From Thalassobaculum litoreum DSM 18839 (GTDB taxonomy: Bacteria > Pseudomonadota > Alphaproteobacteria > Thalassobaculales > Thalassobaculaceae): a stretch of 64,000 nucleotides of DNA. A program made the position numbers and the translations under genes. Numbering within the stretch: the first letter of the stretch is position 1; the number at the start of each line of letters is the position of its first letter. The stretch is from positions 1 to 64,000 of the forward strand of contig NZ_FNBW01000009.1 in the NCBI RefSeq assembly GCF_900102465.1, read 5' to 3'. Shown in pieces: positions 54,982 through 64,000 of this stretch. The notes beneath the pieces were generated by a model that made no database searches, was not told the DNA's origin, and worked only from the letters and a program-made list of their open reading frames with translations.

Positions 54982-55509
54982 TCAGATCTGTTGCGGATCG
55001 TGGGCGGTTTCGGTGAAGACGATGAAATGGGTGACCCCTTGCTCCGGCGTGCCCATCGGCGCCACGGCGCGGACCCACTCGCGGTGCGGGATGTCGATGC
55101 CCTCGTAGCGCAGACGGCCGACGAACAGGCGCGGCGCGGCGACCAGGCTGCGGTAATGGGCCAGGAACAGGCTCCGGGTCGGCTCGATCAGGTCGGAGAC
55201 CCACTGCCCGTCGCCGCCCATATTCGCCTTCTTGGCGATCGAGCGACCGAAGATCAGATAGCGGAAATCGTCGCGCTCGCGGTCGACGGCCAGCTTGTGC
55301 ACCAGCCCGATCAGCGGTCCCAGCAGGTCGATCGGCGTCGACGGCGGCACCATGGCCTCGAACGCATGGGTCTCGTACCAGGTGGCGAGCAGTCCCTGCC
55401 CCGGCGACCATGTCGACCGATCCGGCATCTCTATGATGGCGCCGTCATCGGCATCCGCGGAATGCGGCTTCCGACTCCGATCATAGGGATCGAGATAGGT
55501 ATTGGACAT
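54982..55509 (-). CDS. PAS-like (PAS_5) domain protein
   Basis: This 175-residue cytoplasmic protein resembles the PAS_5 family common in Rhodospirillales and Rhizobiales. It shows IDLLGPLIGLVHKLAVDRER, DDFRYLIFGRSIAKKANMGG and HREWVRAVAPMGTPE, the order of a PAS_5 fold. No output domain is attached, and the signal sensed is unknown. The start at 55509 follows GAGGGGG. It is upstream of, and divergent in function from, the chemoreceptor gene, which lies beyond on the same strand. Confidence 0.65.
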   Translation of the reverse strand: MSNTYLDPYDRSRKPHSADADDGAIIEMPDRSTWSPGQGLLATWYETHAFEAMVPPSTPIDLLGPLIGLVHKLAVDRERDDFRYLIFGRSIAKKANMGGDGQWVSDLIEPTRSLFLAHYRSLVAAPRLFVGRLRYEGIDIPHREWVRAVAPMGTPEQGVTHFIVFTETAHDPQQI

Positions 55510-55721
55510 CGACGCGCCCCCTCGCACTACCGACCTCCGCCTGGTGCCCGCAGTCTACCGGGAAACGACCGGGCGGTCGAAGGTTTCAACGGTTCATCGT
55601 CGTCTAGCAAGCTTCCTGCCGCCGCCGTCGAACGGCAACCCCCGACCTGCCAGGGCCGGAGGGACGCCGCTCAATTAATTGATAATGCTTATATTTTTTG
55701 TCAACGCCCAGCGCTCAACCT

Positions 55722-58094
55722 TCAGGCGAACCGCAGTCCCACATTGCGACCGTTCACCCCCGTGACAAGGACGGAGCGCGTACCGGTGCTGGCGGAGGAC
55801 AGCTCGCCGCGACTCATGTCGCCGGACAGCGCCACACCCTCGGCGAGCTCGACCCCGACGCCGCCCTCCGAGGTGTTGAGCACCATCACGTCGTAGCGCT
55901 GCGAGCCGAGTTGCAGGCTGGCGGCCTCCCGGGTGACCGCGCGGGCCTGCTCGCGCCGGTCCACTTCGGGGGTGGAGGTGCGCACGACCCGGACGACGGC
56001 CTGTTTCAGACTCTCGATCGCGTCCTTGACGTGCACCGAGGCGGTCTGCACCGCGGACGCGACGTCGAGGTTGGAGCGCGCCTCGGCCGAGACCAGTTCG
56101 ATATTGGTCGCCACCTCACGGGCCGCCGAGGCGGTCTCCGACACGTTGCGGGCGATCTCCTGGGTGGCGGCCTGCTGCTCCTCCACCGCGGTCGCCACGG
56201 AGGTGGAGATCTCGTCGATCGCGCCGATCCGCTCGACCATCGAGCGCATCGCATCGACCGACCGCTGGGTGATCGCCTGGATCTCGTGGATCTGCTCGGT
56301 GATCTCGCCGGTGGCCTTGGCGGTCTGCGAGGCGAGGTTCTTCACCTCGCTGGCGACCACGGCGAAGCCCTTGCCGGCATCGCCGGCGCGGGCGGCCTCG
56401 ATGGTGGCGTTCAGCGCCAGCAGACCGGTCTGCTGCGCGATGTCGTCGATCAGCACGACGACGGTGCCGATCTGCTTCGCCGCATCGGCCAGGGTCTGGA
56501 TCGTGGCCTGGCTGTCGCGGCCGACCGCCATCGCCTCGCGGGCGGTGGTGGCGCCGTCGACCACGCGCGACGCGATCTCCTCGATCGACGCGGCGAGTTC
56601 CTCGGTGGCGGCGGAGACGGATTCCGCATTGGCCAGCGCCTCCTGGGCGGCGGCCGCGACGGTCTGGCTGTTCTCCTCCACCTTCCGGGCGGAACGGGCC
56701 ATGTCCTCGGCCTGGTTGGTCATGGCGTTGGTCTCGGCGGAGACGTTCTCCACCGCGCGCGTGGACTCGGCCTCGACCGTGCGTGCCATGGCCCGCAGAG
56801 CCTCGATACGCTCGGCCTCGTTGCGTTCGCGCATCTCCTCCTGCTCGACCCGCAGACGCTCGGCCTCCTGGCCGTTCAGACGGAACTGTTCCAGTGCGCG
56901 GGCGATGTCGCCGATCTCGTCGCCACGCCCCTTCTCGGGAACCTCGACACCATAGGACCCGCCGGAGACCGTCGACATGACGCCGATGATGCGGGCGAGC
57001 GGGCTGGTGATCGTGCGGGAGAACAGGATGCCGGCAACGAGGACGACAAGAAGGACCAGTCCGCCGATCAGCGCTTCGTAGAACAGCAGTTCTTCTTCCG
57101 AGGCGAAGGCCTCGTCGGCCGACAGGGCCGCCATCACGCCCCAGGTGGTGCCGACGAACTCGACCGGCGCATAGCCGACCAGGACACCCGTGTCACCGAT
57201 CTGGCCCTCCATGGTCCCGACCTCGCCCGCCAGCACCGCATCGGCGCCTGGCCAGGAAATCATCTCCTTGAGAAGCGCGCTGTCCGTGGCGAAGCGGGAA
57301 TCGCTTCGGCGCAGCTTGTCGCGGCCGAGGATCACGGTGTCGCCGGTCTCGCCGAGACCGACCGGGTGCTGCATGACCTCGTTGAGCCGATCGATCGGCA
57401 TCTGGAAGGCGAGCACGCCGAGGATGTTTCCAAAGTTGTCGGTCACCGTCTTGGCGATGAAGCTCGCCGGCGCGCCGAAGCTCGGCGCGTATGGCTCGAA
57501 ATCGTCGAAGATCACGGTGCCCGGATTGGCCATCGCCTTCTGATACACCCGGCCGAGCCCGGTGTCGGCATATTCGCCGTTCACGAAGTTGGTGGCGTAG
57601 TCGAGCTCCTTGAACACCGTGTAGACGAGGTTGCCGTTCGTATCGAACAGGAAGATGTCGTAGAAACCCTTGGCCCGCAGGAACGAGCGGTACCACGGGT
57701 GAAAATGCGCATGGGTCTCGTGATAGCCCTCGGGCCCGTCCGCGCGGTCCAGCTCTTCCTTCGACCCGGTCGGATTGGGGTTGTCGGTGATATAGGCGGC
57801 CTGCAGGGCCTTGGTCGGACCCTTGGCGAAGAACTCGGTCCAGCCGCGCTTGAACTCGACGATCGCCTCGAAGGCGACCGGGCTGGTCGACAGGGTCTCC
57901 AGATCGACCTGGATCGTCTCCAGATAGTGCTGCAGGGACCGGGCGCGCTCGCTCGCCACGGTCACGAGCCGGTAGTCGATCGCCTCTTCCTGAGCGCTCG
58001 ACGACAGCACCATTCCGACGATGCTGCTGCCCACACCGGCCACCAGGGCAGCGACCAGAACGAGTGCAGGAATCTTGAAGGCCAGTTTCGACAT
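55722..58094 (-). CDS. Methyl-accepting chemotaxis protein with C-terminal PilZ-like domain
   Basis: This 790-residue chemoreceptor has an N-terminal helix ([20 protein letters not shown]), a periplasmic Cache-type sensor (about 35-330, with [20 protein letters not shown]), a second helix ([18 protein letters not shown]), a HAMP domain and the signalling domain with the tip [32 protein letters not shown]. The final 90 residues resemble PilZ: RREQAR, then NTSEGG, then VGLRFA. PilZ binds cyclic di-GMP, so the receptor may tune taxis to that messenger. The start at 58094 gives a normal N-terminus. Confidence 0.88.
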   Translation of the reverse strand: MSKLAFKIPALVLVAALVAGVGSSIVGMVLSSSAQEEAIDYRLVTVASERARSLQHYLETIQVDLETLSTSPVAFEAIVEFKRGWTEFFAKGPTKALQAAYITDNPNPTGSKEELDRADGPEGYHETHAHFHPWYRSFLRAKGFYDIFLFDTNGNLVYTVFKELDYATNFVNGEYADTGLGRVYQKAMANPGTVIFDDFEPYAPSFGAPASFIAKTVTDNFGNILGVLAFQMPIDRLNEVMQHPVGLGETGDTVILGRDKLRRSDSRFATDSALLKEMISWPGADAVLAGEVGTMEGQIGDTGVLVGYAPVEFVGTTWGVMAALSADEAFASEEELLFYEALIGGLVLLVVLVAGILFSRTITSPLARIIGVMSTVSGGSYGVEVPEKGRGDEIGDIARALEQFRLNGQEAERLRVEQEEMRERNEAERIEALRAMARTVEAESTRAVENVSAETNAMTNQAEDMARSARKVEENSQTVAAAAQEALANAESVSAATEELAASIEEIASRVVDGATTAREAMAVGRDSQATIQTLADAAKQIGTVVVLIDDIAQQTGLLALNATIEAARAGDAGKGFAVVASEVKNLASQTAKATGEITEQIHEIQAITQRSVDAMRSMVERIGAIDEISTSVATAVEEQQAATQEIARNVSETASAAREVATNIELVSAEARSNLDVASAVQTASVHVKDAIESLKQAVVRVVRTSTPEVDRREQARAVTREAASLQLGSQRYDVMVLNTSEGGVGVELAEGVALSGDMSRGELSSASTGTRSVLVTGVNGRNVGLRFA

Positions 58095-58180
58095 GACAGA
58101 CCCAACAACGGTTAACGTGACACGAACACCGCCCGCACGAGAACATGCCGGGCCGATCACGCTAAGATTGTCCGCAGAGC

Positions 58181-58196
58181 GTAAAGAGAAGGTTAA
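58181..58196 (-). promoter_or_regulatory. CtrA-like site upstream of the chemoreceptor gene
   Basis: On the minus strand TTAACCTTCTCTTTAC lies 86 bases before the start. It shares TTAACC-N5-TTTAC with the element before the 347-aa chemotaxis gene. A second TTAACC (58110-58115) lies 15 bases before the start codon, without the TTTA half. Confidence 0.45.
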
Positions 58197-58343
58197 AACA
58201 AACGCAATCGCGCACGGAAAAAATCGAAATTTAGGAAAAATCGACTCTTTCCGCAGATCATGGACCACGCGGCGCGCCGGCTGAGCCCGCGGACGGAGGC
58301 GACAGGTTCAGCCCGCTCGACCGGGGTCGGTCGGGAAAGACCG

Positions 58344-59147
58344 CTACTGGGCGGTCAGACCGCCATCGACCACCAGGCTCGACCCGGTCATGAAGCCGGC
58401 ATCGTCGGAGGCCAGGAAGACGATCCCGCCGGCGATGTCGTCCGCCGTGCCGTGGCGGCCGATCGGATGCATGTTCAGCGAGGCCTGCTTGGCGGCGTCC
58501 ACGTCGTTGGTGCCGAGCGCCCGGGCCCGGGCGGTATAGGTCTGGTCGCCCATATCGGTCTCGATCACGCCAGGATGGATCTGGTTCACCCGGATGCGGT
58601 CGCCGCGCCGGCCGAAATACAGCGCCGTCGACTTGGTGAAGGTCGTCACCCCGCCCTTGGTCATGGAATACAGCGGATCGACCATCGAGCCGACCAGACC
58701 GGCAATGGAGGAGACGTTGATGACGGCGCTGCCATGGGGCGTGTCCTTGGCCGCCTCGCGCAGCGCCGGCGCGGCGATGCGGGTCCCCAGGAAGGTGCCG
58801 GTCAGGTTGACGTCGACCAGCGTCTTCCACTCCTCGAAGGAGATCTCCTCGAGGCTGCGGCCGATGAACACGCCGGCGTTGTTCACCAGGACGTCGAGCC
58901 GGCCATAGGCCTCCACCGCATGGTCGACCGCCGCCTGCCAGCTCTCCGGGTCGGTCACGTCCAGGGTGACGAAACGGCAGGCATCGGTACCGCCGCCGAT
59001 CTCCTGGGCCGCCGCCCGGCCCAGCTCGTCGCGCACGTCGCCGATCACGACCTTCGCGCCCTCCGCCACCATGCGCCGTGCGGTCTGCGCGCCGATGCCC
59101 CGCGCGGCACCGGAAATCAGGGCCACGCGCCCTTCCAGCTTACCCAT
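58344..59147 (-). CDS. SDR-family oxidoreductase
   Basis: This 267-residue short-chain dehydrogenase has NAD(P)-binding ISGAARGIGAQTARRM, NNAG in LVNNAGVFIG, catalytic Ser in VINVSSIAG and Tyr-x-x-x-Lys in YSMTKGG. The C-terminal GSSLVVDGGLTAQ is standard. The substrate is unknown. It is divergent from the MmgE/PrpD gene, with 178 bases between the starts, so the two may act on the same compound. Confidence 0.88.
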   Translation of the reverse strand: MGKLEGRVALISGAARGIGAQTARRMVAEGAKVVIGDVRDELGRAAAQEIGGGTDACRFVTLDVTDPESWQAAVDHAVEAYGRLDVLVNNAGVFIGRSLEEISFEEWKTLVDVNLTGTFLGTRIAAPALREAAKDTPHGSAVINVSSIAGLVGSMVDPLYSMTKGGVTTFTKSTALYFGRRGDRIRVNQIHPGVIETDMGDQTYTARARALGTNDVDAAKQASLNMHPIGRHGTADDIAGGIVFLASDDAGFMTGSSLVVDGGLTAQ

Positions 59148-59325
59148 GCTTGCGTCTCCTCCGCCGGCCTTCTGGTTGATTGGATTGACTGTTGGTCGTT
59201 GTCGGCCGGCGGATGTCAGTACAGCAAACCCTGGACGGGTAGACCATCCCACAACCCGCTCCTAGACTTCGCTCAAGGCCCCCGCCTCTCAACCGGGCCG
59301 CAGGGAAACACCCCGGGAGATTTCC

Positions 59326-60705
59326 ATGGCCAGCATCCATGCCGCCGAGACGGCGACCGCGACCGCCCCCACCCGCGCGCTGGCCGACTGGATCGCGTCC
59401 GTCCCGGGCGATGCCGTCGACCCCCGGGCCCTGCGCTGGGCGCGGCACTGCCTGATGGACTGGATCGGCGTGACCGTGGCCGGCGCCGGCGACCCGCTGG
59501 TCGCCATCCTGCTGGACGAGGCGCTGGCCGATGGCGGCGCCGGCGACATCCCGCTGGTCGGTCTCTCCCAGACGCTGCGCCCGTCCGACGCCATCCTGGT
59601 CAACGGGGCGGCCGGCCACGCGCTCGATTTCGACGACGTCAACCGCGCCATGCACGGCCATCCGACCGTCGCCGTCCTGCCCGCGGTGCTGACCGCCGCC
59701 ATCGTCGAGGGCCGCAGCCTGGAGGACGCCCTGCGCTCCTTCGTGATCGGCTACGAGGTCGCCTGCCGGGTCGGCGACATGACCGGCGACGGCCATTACG
59801 ACACCGGCTGGCACGCGACGGCGACCGTCGGCACCTTCGGCGCCGCCGCCGGGGTCTGCCACCTGCTCGGCCTGGACGCGGAGCGCACTGCCCATGCGCT
59901 CGGCCTCGCCACCACGCTGACCTCGGGCCTGAAATCCCAGTTCGGCACCATGGGCAAGCCGCTGCATGCCGGCCGGGCTGCGCAGAACGGCACCAAGGCG
60001 GCGCGCTGGGCGGCGCGGGGCTTCGTGTCGCGGCCGGACGGGCTGGAATGCGTGCAGGGCTTCTGGGAGACCCAGGGACCGGACGCCGCCCCCTACGACA
60101 TGAACTGGGTCCCGGGCGACCGCTTCCTGATCGAGCGCAACCTCTTCAAGTTCCACGCCGCCTGCTACATGACCCATTCGTCCATCGAGGCGAACCGTAC
60201 CCTGCGCGCCCGCCACGACATCGACCCGGTGCAGGTGAAGAAGGTGACCCTGAAGGTCAGCGAGGGCAGCCTGCGGATGTGCAACATCCCGGAACCCGAG
60301 ACCGGCCTGCAGGTGAAGTTCAGCCTGCGTCACACGGCGGCCCTGGCGCTGGCCGGGCGCAATACCGGCGCGGTCGACACCTTCAGCGACGCCGTCGCCA
60401 ACGAACCGGACCTGATCGCGCTGCGCCGCCGGGTGGAGGTGCAGCCGGTGAAGATCGACCGCTCGGAGGCGAGCAAGGCCGAGGTGATCGTCGAGCTGGA
60501 GGACGGACGGGTGCTGCACGAGATCCACGACGTGGGCGTGCCGGCCACCGATCTGGAGGACCAGGAGGCCAAGCTGTCGGACAAGTTCGCCACTCTCGTG
60601 GTGCCCCTGCTCGGCGCGACGCGGGCGGAGGCGTTGCGCCGCACCGCCCTGGCGGCCACCGGTGCCGATCCGCGCAGCCTGCTGGCGGCGACCCAGCCCG
60701 GCTGA
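59326..60705 (+). CDS. MmgE/PrpD family protein
   Basis: This 459-residue protein belongs to the 2-methylcitrate dehydratase/cis-aconitate decarboxylase family. It shows LMDWIGVTVAGAGDPLV, VNGAAGHALDFDDVNRAMHG (the conserved Asp-Asp and His), HATATVGTFGAAAGVCHLLG and GTMGKPLHAGRAAQNG. Members dehydrate or decarboxylate tricarboxylic or related acids. No prp genes are adjacent, so methylcitrate is not established as substrate. Confidence 0.85.
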   Translation: MASIHAAETATATAPTRALADWIASVPGDAVDPRALRWARHCLMDWIGVTVAGAGDPLVAILLDEALADGGAGDIPLVGLSQTLRPSDAILVNGAAGHALDFDDVNRAMHGHPTVAVLPAVLTAAIVEGRSLEDALRSFVIGYEVACRVGDMTGDGHYDTGWHATATVGTFGAAAGVCHLLGLDAERTAHALGLATTLTSGLKSQFGTMGKPLHAGRAAQNGTKAARWAARGFVSRPDGLECVQGFWETQGPDAAPYDMNWVPGDRFLIERNLFKFHAACYMTHSSIEANRTLRARHDIDPVQVKKVTLKVSEGSLRMCNIPEPETGLQVKFSLRHTAALALAGRNTGAVDTFSDAVANEPDLIALRRRVEVQPVKIDRSEASKAEVIVELEDGRVLHEIHDVGVPATDLEDQEAKLSDKFATLVVPLLGATRAEALRRTALAATGADPRSLLAATQPG

Positions 60706-60825
60706 ACACCCCCGGCCGACCGGAATCTTCGGAGATTTCGCGATTCATCCGGATTTTCGCCCCGATCGCGGGTAAGGATGGAGGTCTGTTCGCCCGCCCC
60801 CTGACCGACCGGAGACGATGACCCG

Positions 60826-61503
60826 ATGCTGTCCATGATCGACCTGCCCGATCTGGGGCGGGCCCTCATCACCATCCTCGTGGTGGTCGATCCGATCGGA
60901 ACCCTGCCGGTCTTCTACTACGCCACCAGTTCGGTCCCCCGGCGGCTGCACCGGGCCTTCGCCATCCGCGCGGTTCTGATCGCCACGGTGGTGCTGATGC
61001 TGTTCCTGGTCGGCGGCCAATATCTGCTGGAGGCGCTCGGGCTGCGCCTGGGCTCGTTCCAGATCGCCGGCGGCATCGTGCTGTTCCTGTTCGCCATGAC
61101 CATGGTCTTCGGCGAGTCGAAATCGCAGTTGGAGATCAAGGAGGCGGCGCGCGATCACCTGGCCAACGCGGTGTTCCCGCTGGCGATCCCCTCGATCGCC
61201 TCGCCGGGCGCGATGCTGGCGATCGTGGTGCTGACCGACAACAACGAGAACACCCTGCTGGATCAGGGGGTGACGGCGATCCTGCTGCTCATCGTGATGG
61301 CGATCACCCTGGTGCTGCTGCTGATGGCGGCCCGGCTGAAGCCGTTCCTCGGGGCGACGGGGGCGAACATCATCAGCCGGATCATGGGGATCATCCTCGC
61401 CACCATCGCCGTGGACGCGGTACTCGGCGGGCTGGAGACGGTCGGCGTGGTCGACCTGGTCCCGGCCGCCGAAGGCGTGCTGGACACCAGCCCGGCGACA
61501 TGA
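60826..61503 (+). CDS. MarC-family membrane protein
   Basis: This 225-residue protein has six predicted membrane helices and the MarC/UPF0056 pattern VVVDPIGTLPVFYYATSS near the N-terminus, with FPLAIPSIASPGAMLAIVVL in the middle. Despite the name, MarC is not shown to confer drug resistance, and the role is unknown. Several ATGs are possible (60818, 60826, 60835). GGAG at 60811 suits 60826 best. Confidence 0.85.
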   Translation: MLSMIDLPDLGRALITILVVVDPIGTLPVFYYATSSVPRRLHRAFAIRAVLIATVVLMLFLVGGQYLLEALGLRLGSFQIAGGIVLFLFAMTMVFGESKSQLEIKEAARDHLANAVFPLAIPSIASPGAMLAIVVLTDNNENTLLDQGVTAILLLIVMAITLVLLLMAARLKPFLGATGANIISRIMGIILATIAVDAVLGGLETVGVVDLVPAAEGVLDTSPAT

Positions 61504-61516
61504 CGCCCACTATGTC

Positions 61517-61633
61517 CCGTCATCCCGGACGCGACCGGACTTGATCCGGGAGCGGGCCGGGACCCAGCCGCGGCGTCCGTAAAACGGTCCCGGCCCGTCC
61601 CCGGGTCGAGCCCGGGGCCGTCCGGGATGACGG
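61517..61633. repeat. Large CCGTCATCCCGGACG inverted repeat
   Basis: Perfect 15-bp arms CCGTCATCCCGGACG (61517-61531) and CGTCCGGGATGACGG (61619-61633) enclose further inverted CCGGG/CCCGG pairs, including GGACTTGATCCGGG. It has the same building blocks as 33071-33123 and lies just after the marC gene. Confidence 0.75.
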
Positions 61634-61700
61634 CTAGAGCAGATCGTGCGGTGACGAGATCACTTCGTGATCGCGTCAGCGTGCGTGAATCTGCTCTATC
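61631..61700. repeat. 70-bp dispersed repeat, copy B
   Basis: CGGCTAGAGC...CTGCTCTATC at 61631-61700 equals the reverse complement of copy A (21239-21308) at 59 of 70 positions by hand count. It contains an imperfect large dyad around GATCACTTCGTGATC (61658-61672) and outer AGAGCAGAT/ATCTGCTCT arms. Confidence 0.75.
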
Positions 61701-61723
61701 TCATTGTTTTAGAGACAAATTCA

Positions 61724-61762
61724 CCGACCATATTGAATCATGAAATGATTCAATATGGTCGG
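61724..61762. terminator. 17-bp perfect hairpin downstream of ugpC
   Basis: CCGACCATATTGAATCA (61724-61740) pairs perfectly with TGATTCAATATGGTCGG (61746-61762) over a five-base loop, 15 bases after the ugpC stop. The stem is AT-rich against the local composition and each arm contains a GANTC site. It may terminate the ugp transcript or be part of the neighbouring repeat. Confidence 0.65.
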
Positions 61763-61776
61763 ATTTGGCTCTAGGA

Positions 61777-62847
61777 TTAAATCCGCCCGCCGGTCTCCCG
61801 GTCGAACAGGTGCACCGCGTCCGTCGCCGCCACCTGCACCGAGTCCTGGCCCGGGGCGAAGTGGCCGGACAGGCGCACCGTCACCAACCGGCGCTCGTCG
61901 CCGTCCAGATGGCCGTGCAGCAGTGTATCGGCCCCCAGCGCCTCCACCAGGTCCAGGCGCAGGGTCATGCCCGAGCCGTCCGCCGCCGGGGTCAGGTGCT
62001 CCGGGCGCACGCCCAGGGTCACCGACCGGCCGGCCAGGTCGGCACGCGGGTCCGGCAGGTTGATCGACGCGCCGGAATCCAGCGCCACCGAGGTGCCGCC
62101 TTCCGCCACCGTGCCCTCCAGAAGGTTCATCGACGGCGAGCCGATGAAGGTGGCGACGAAGGTGGTCTCCGGCCGGTCGTAGAGCTCGATCGGGGTTCCG
62201 ATCTGCTCGGCCCGTCCGCCGTTCATCACCACCAGCCGGTCGGCCATGGTCATGGCCTCCACCTGGTCGTGGGTGACGTAGAGGCTGGTGATGCCGAGAC
62301 GGCGCTGCAGCCGCTTGATCTCCACCCGCATCTGCACCCGCAGCTTGGCGTCGAGATTGGAGAGCGGCTCGTCGAACAGGAAGACCGAGGGTTCGCGCAC
62401 GATGGCCCGGCCCATGGCGACGCGCTGGCGCTGGCCGCCGGAGAGCTGGTTCGGTCGGCGGTCGAGCATCGGCTCGATCTCCAGGATCCCCGCCGCCTCG
62501 CGCACCCGACGGTCGATCTCGTCCTTGGCCATGCCGCGGTTGCGCAACCCGTAGGCCATGTTGTCGTAGACCTTCATGTGCGGATACAGCGCGTAGTTCT
62601 GGAACACCATGGCGATGTCCCGGTCGGCCGGCTCCAAATTGTTCACCACCCGGCCGCCGATATCGATGGTGCCGTCGGAAACGGTCTCCAGCCCGGCGAC
62701 CATGCGCAGCAGGGTCGACTTGCCGCAACCGGACGGACCGACCAGCACAATGAACTCGCCGTCGGCCACGCCCAGGTCGATCCCGTGGATCGCGTGGTAG
62801 CCGTTCGGGTAGATCTTCTGAACACCGCTGAGGTGCAATTCGGCCAT
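61777..62847 (-). CDS. ugpC: sn-glycerol-3-phosphate-type ABC transporter ATP-binding protein UgpC
   Basis: This 356-residue ATPase of the MalK/UgpC family has Walker [10 protein letters not shown], the signature [16 protein letters not shown] and Walker [22 protein letters not shown]-terminal TOBE domain (about 240-356) follows, with [11 protein letters not shown]. It drives import of glycerol-3-phosphate, its diesters or a related sugar or polyol. It is the last gene of a ugpA-ugpE-ugpC order, 12 bases after ugpE. The binding protein gene must lie beyond the window. Confidence 0.88.
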   Translation of the reverse strand: MAELHLSGVQKIYPNGYHAIHGIDLGVADGEFIVLVGPSGCGKSTLLRMVAGLETVSDGTIDIGGRVVNNLEPADRDIAMVFQNYALYPHMKVYDNMAYGLRNRGMAKDEIDRRVREAAGILEIEPMLDRRPNQLSGGQRQRVAMGRAIVREPSVFLFDEPLSNLDAKLRVQMRVEIKRLQRRLGITSLYVTHDQVEAMTMADRLVVMNGGRAEQIGTPIELYDRPETTFVATFIGSPSMNLLEGTVAEGGTSVALDSGASINLPDPRADLAGRSVTLGVRPEHLTPAADGSGMTLRLDLVEALGADTLLHGHLDGDERRLVTVRLSGHFAPGQDSVQVAATDAVHLFDRETGGRI

Positions 62848-62859
62848 CTCAGGCGCTCC

Positions 62860-63708
62860 TTATTTCTCGGTCTCGACCAAGCCTTTGACGAACAGCTTCT
62901 GCATGACCACCACGACGATCACCGGCGGCAGCATCGCCAGCATCGTGGTCGCCATGACCAGATGCCAAAGCGGCAGGGATTCCGCCGCCTGGGTCATGCG
63001 CTGGATGCCCATCACGATCGTGTAGAAGGACTCGTCGGTGGTCACCAGAAGCGGCCAGAGATACTGGTTCCAGCCGTAGATGAAGAGGATCACGAACAGG
63101 GCCGCGATGTTGGTGCGCGACAGCGGCAGCAGGATGTCCTTGAAGAACTTCCACGGCCCCGCCCCGTCGATCCGCGCCGCCTCGGCCAGCTCCTCCGGCA
63201 CCGTCAGGAAGAACTGCCGGAACAGGAAGGTCGCCGTCGCCGAGGCGATCAGCGGCAGGCTGAGCCCGACATAGGAGTTCAGCAGCCCGAGATTGGCCAC
63301 CACCGCGAAGGTCGGCAGGATGCGCACCTCCACCGGCAGCATCAGGGTGATGAAGATCAGCCAGAAGCAGGCCATGCGGAACGGGAAGTCGAAATACACG
63401 ATCGCATAGGCGGCGATCAGCGAGATGGCGATCTTCCCGATGGTGATCGACAGCGCCATGACCAGGCTGTTGAACAGCATGGTGCCGACCGGAATACCGC
63501 CGGCATCGGCCACGCCGGCGCCGAGCACCGTGGCATAGTTCTCGAAGAACTTGTCCCCCGGCCACATCGGGATCGTGCCGTCCATGATGTGCTCGATCGG
63601 GTGGGTCGAGGCGACGAAGGTGATCCAGATCGGCATCACCGTGATGATGATCCCGAGGATCACCACCAGGTGGGACAGGACCGTCAGATAGGGGCGGTTC
63701 TCGACCAT
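62860..63708 (-). CDS. ugpE: ABC transporter permease UgpE
   Basis: This 282-residue inner-membrane permease has six helices and the EAA coupling loop EELAEAARIDGAGPWKFFKD. The N-terminal PIWITFVASTHPIEHIMDGT and the central MLPVEVRILPTFAVVANLGL are characteristic of UgpE. Its start overlaps the ugpA stop by one base. Confidence 0.9.
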   Translation of the reverse strand: MVENRPYLTVLSHLVVILGIIITVMPIWITFVASTHPIEHIMDGTIPMWPGDKFFENYATVLGAGVADAGGIPVGTMLFNSLVMALSITIGKIAISLIAAYAIVYFDFPFRMACFWLIFITLMLPVEVRILPTFAVVANLGLLNSYVGLSLPLIASATATFLFRQFFLTVPEELAEAARIDGAGPWKFFKDILLPLSRTNIAALFVILFIYGWNQYLWPLLVTTDESFYTIVMGIQRMTQAAESLPLWHLVMATTMLAMLPPVIVVVVMQKLFVKGLVETEK

Positions 63709-64000
63709 CAGTACTCGACCCTCCGCTCGATATAGCGGAACTGCACCACGGTCAGGCTGATCACGATGACCATGAGCACCACCGACTGCGCGGCCGACCC
63801 GCCGAGATCGAGGCCGATGAAGCCGTCGCTGAACACCTTGTAGACCAGGATCTGGGTGGCGCCCGCCGGCCCACCCTCGGTGGTGGCGTGGATGATGCCG
63901 AAGGTGTCGAAGAAGGCGTAGACCACGTTGACCACCAGCAGGAAGAAGGTGGTCGGCGACAGCAGCGGGAAGATGATCGTCCAGAACCGCTTGAACGGGC
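63708..64000 (-). CDS. ugpA: ABC transporter permease UgpA, C-terminal part (runs off the window)
   Basis: The frame is open from the window edge to 63708 and covers about the last 97 residues of the first permease of the operon. It contains [40 protein letters not shown] and a final helix, as in UgpA. An internal ATG near 63935 is not the true start. Confidence 0.85.
   Translation of the reverse strand, partial: PFKRFWTIIFPLLSPTTFFLLVVNVVYAFFDTFGIIHATTEGGPAGATQILVYKVFSDGFIGLDLGGSAAQSVVLMVIVISLTVVQFRYIERRVEY

Overview
The window is about 64 kb of GC-rich DNA from an alphaproteobacterium, most likely a member of Rhodospirillales (a Thalassobaculum/Azospirillum-like relative; genus inferred only). 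The reasons are the CtrA response regulator with its Ala-Ala end, a ChpT phosphotransferase, flagellar FliI/FliJ beside ctrA, an alphaproteobacterial SUF operon headed by an Rrf2 regulator, tetrameric sarcosine oxidase, TRAP and branched-chain-type ABC transporters, and the CCCGG-rich palindromes scattered between genes. Only the first 1.5 kb is clearly AT-richer. It holds a truncated IS630-type element and a 2-oxoglutarate oxygenase gene resembling Kdo hydroxylase that is split in two frames at a seven-T tract. No tRNA, rRNA or CRISPR array was seen.

Layout. 1-1.5 kb: IS fragment and split oxygenase. 1.7-7.9 kb: SUF iron-sulfur operon (sufR-sufB-sufC-sufD-sufS-sufT-sufA, minus strand). 8-9.4 kb: EamA transporter, then a repeat-filled gap. 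9.4-16 kb: fliJ-fliI, ctrA, cheR-cheB-cheY-cheW and chpT. 16-21 kb: DUF3553 and DUF364 proteins, a bdcR/bdcA pair, acyl-CoA ligase plus citryl-CoA lyase-like protein, and a lipoprotein. 21.3-25.9 kb: mobA/moaA, an exported protein, NAD kinase and an FAD oxidase. 26-33 kb: flippase, MAPEG protein and soxBDAG. 33.1-36 kb: a second chemotaxis module (cheR-cheY-cheW plus an unknown 347-aa protein). 36.1-41.4 kb: MetE-like protein, GntR regulator and TRAP transporter. 41.4-48.4 kb: small exported and membrane proteins, hemerythrin, symporter-histidine kinase with a small partner and a receiver protein, and an ScfR-type regulator. 48.6-53.9 kb: five-gene ABC importer. 54-58.1 kb: membrane protein, PAS-like protein and a chemoreceptor ending in a PilZ-like domain. 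58.3-64 kb: SDR, MmgE/PrpD, MarC and a ugp-type ABC transporter cut by the window edge.

How it fits together. Motility and cell-cycle control dominate. ctrA, chpT, the unknown gene heading the second chemotaxis module and the chemoreceptor all have a closely similar upstream element, TTAAC(C/G)-N5-TTTA, which is a CtrA consensus (TTAA-N7-TTAA) with one change. This suggests that one regulator controls all four. Both chemotaxis modules are paralogous and neither carries cheA. Several regulators sit beside likely operators: a perfect palindrome spanning the ribosome binding site of the SUF regulator, GTATAC palindromes around the GntR gene, and a TTTGCAAA box beside the ScfR-like gene. Dispersed repeats include a 70-bp element in two copies (one supplies the mobA stop codon) and a family of roughly 110-bp inverted-repeat units.
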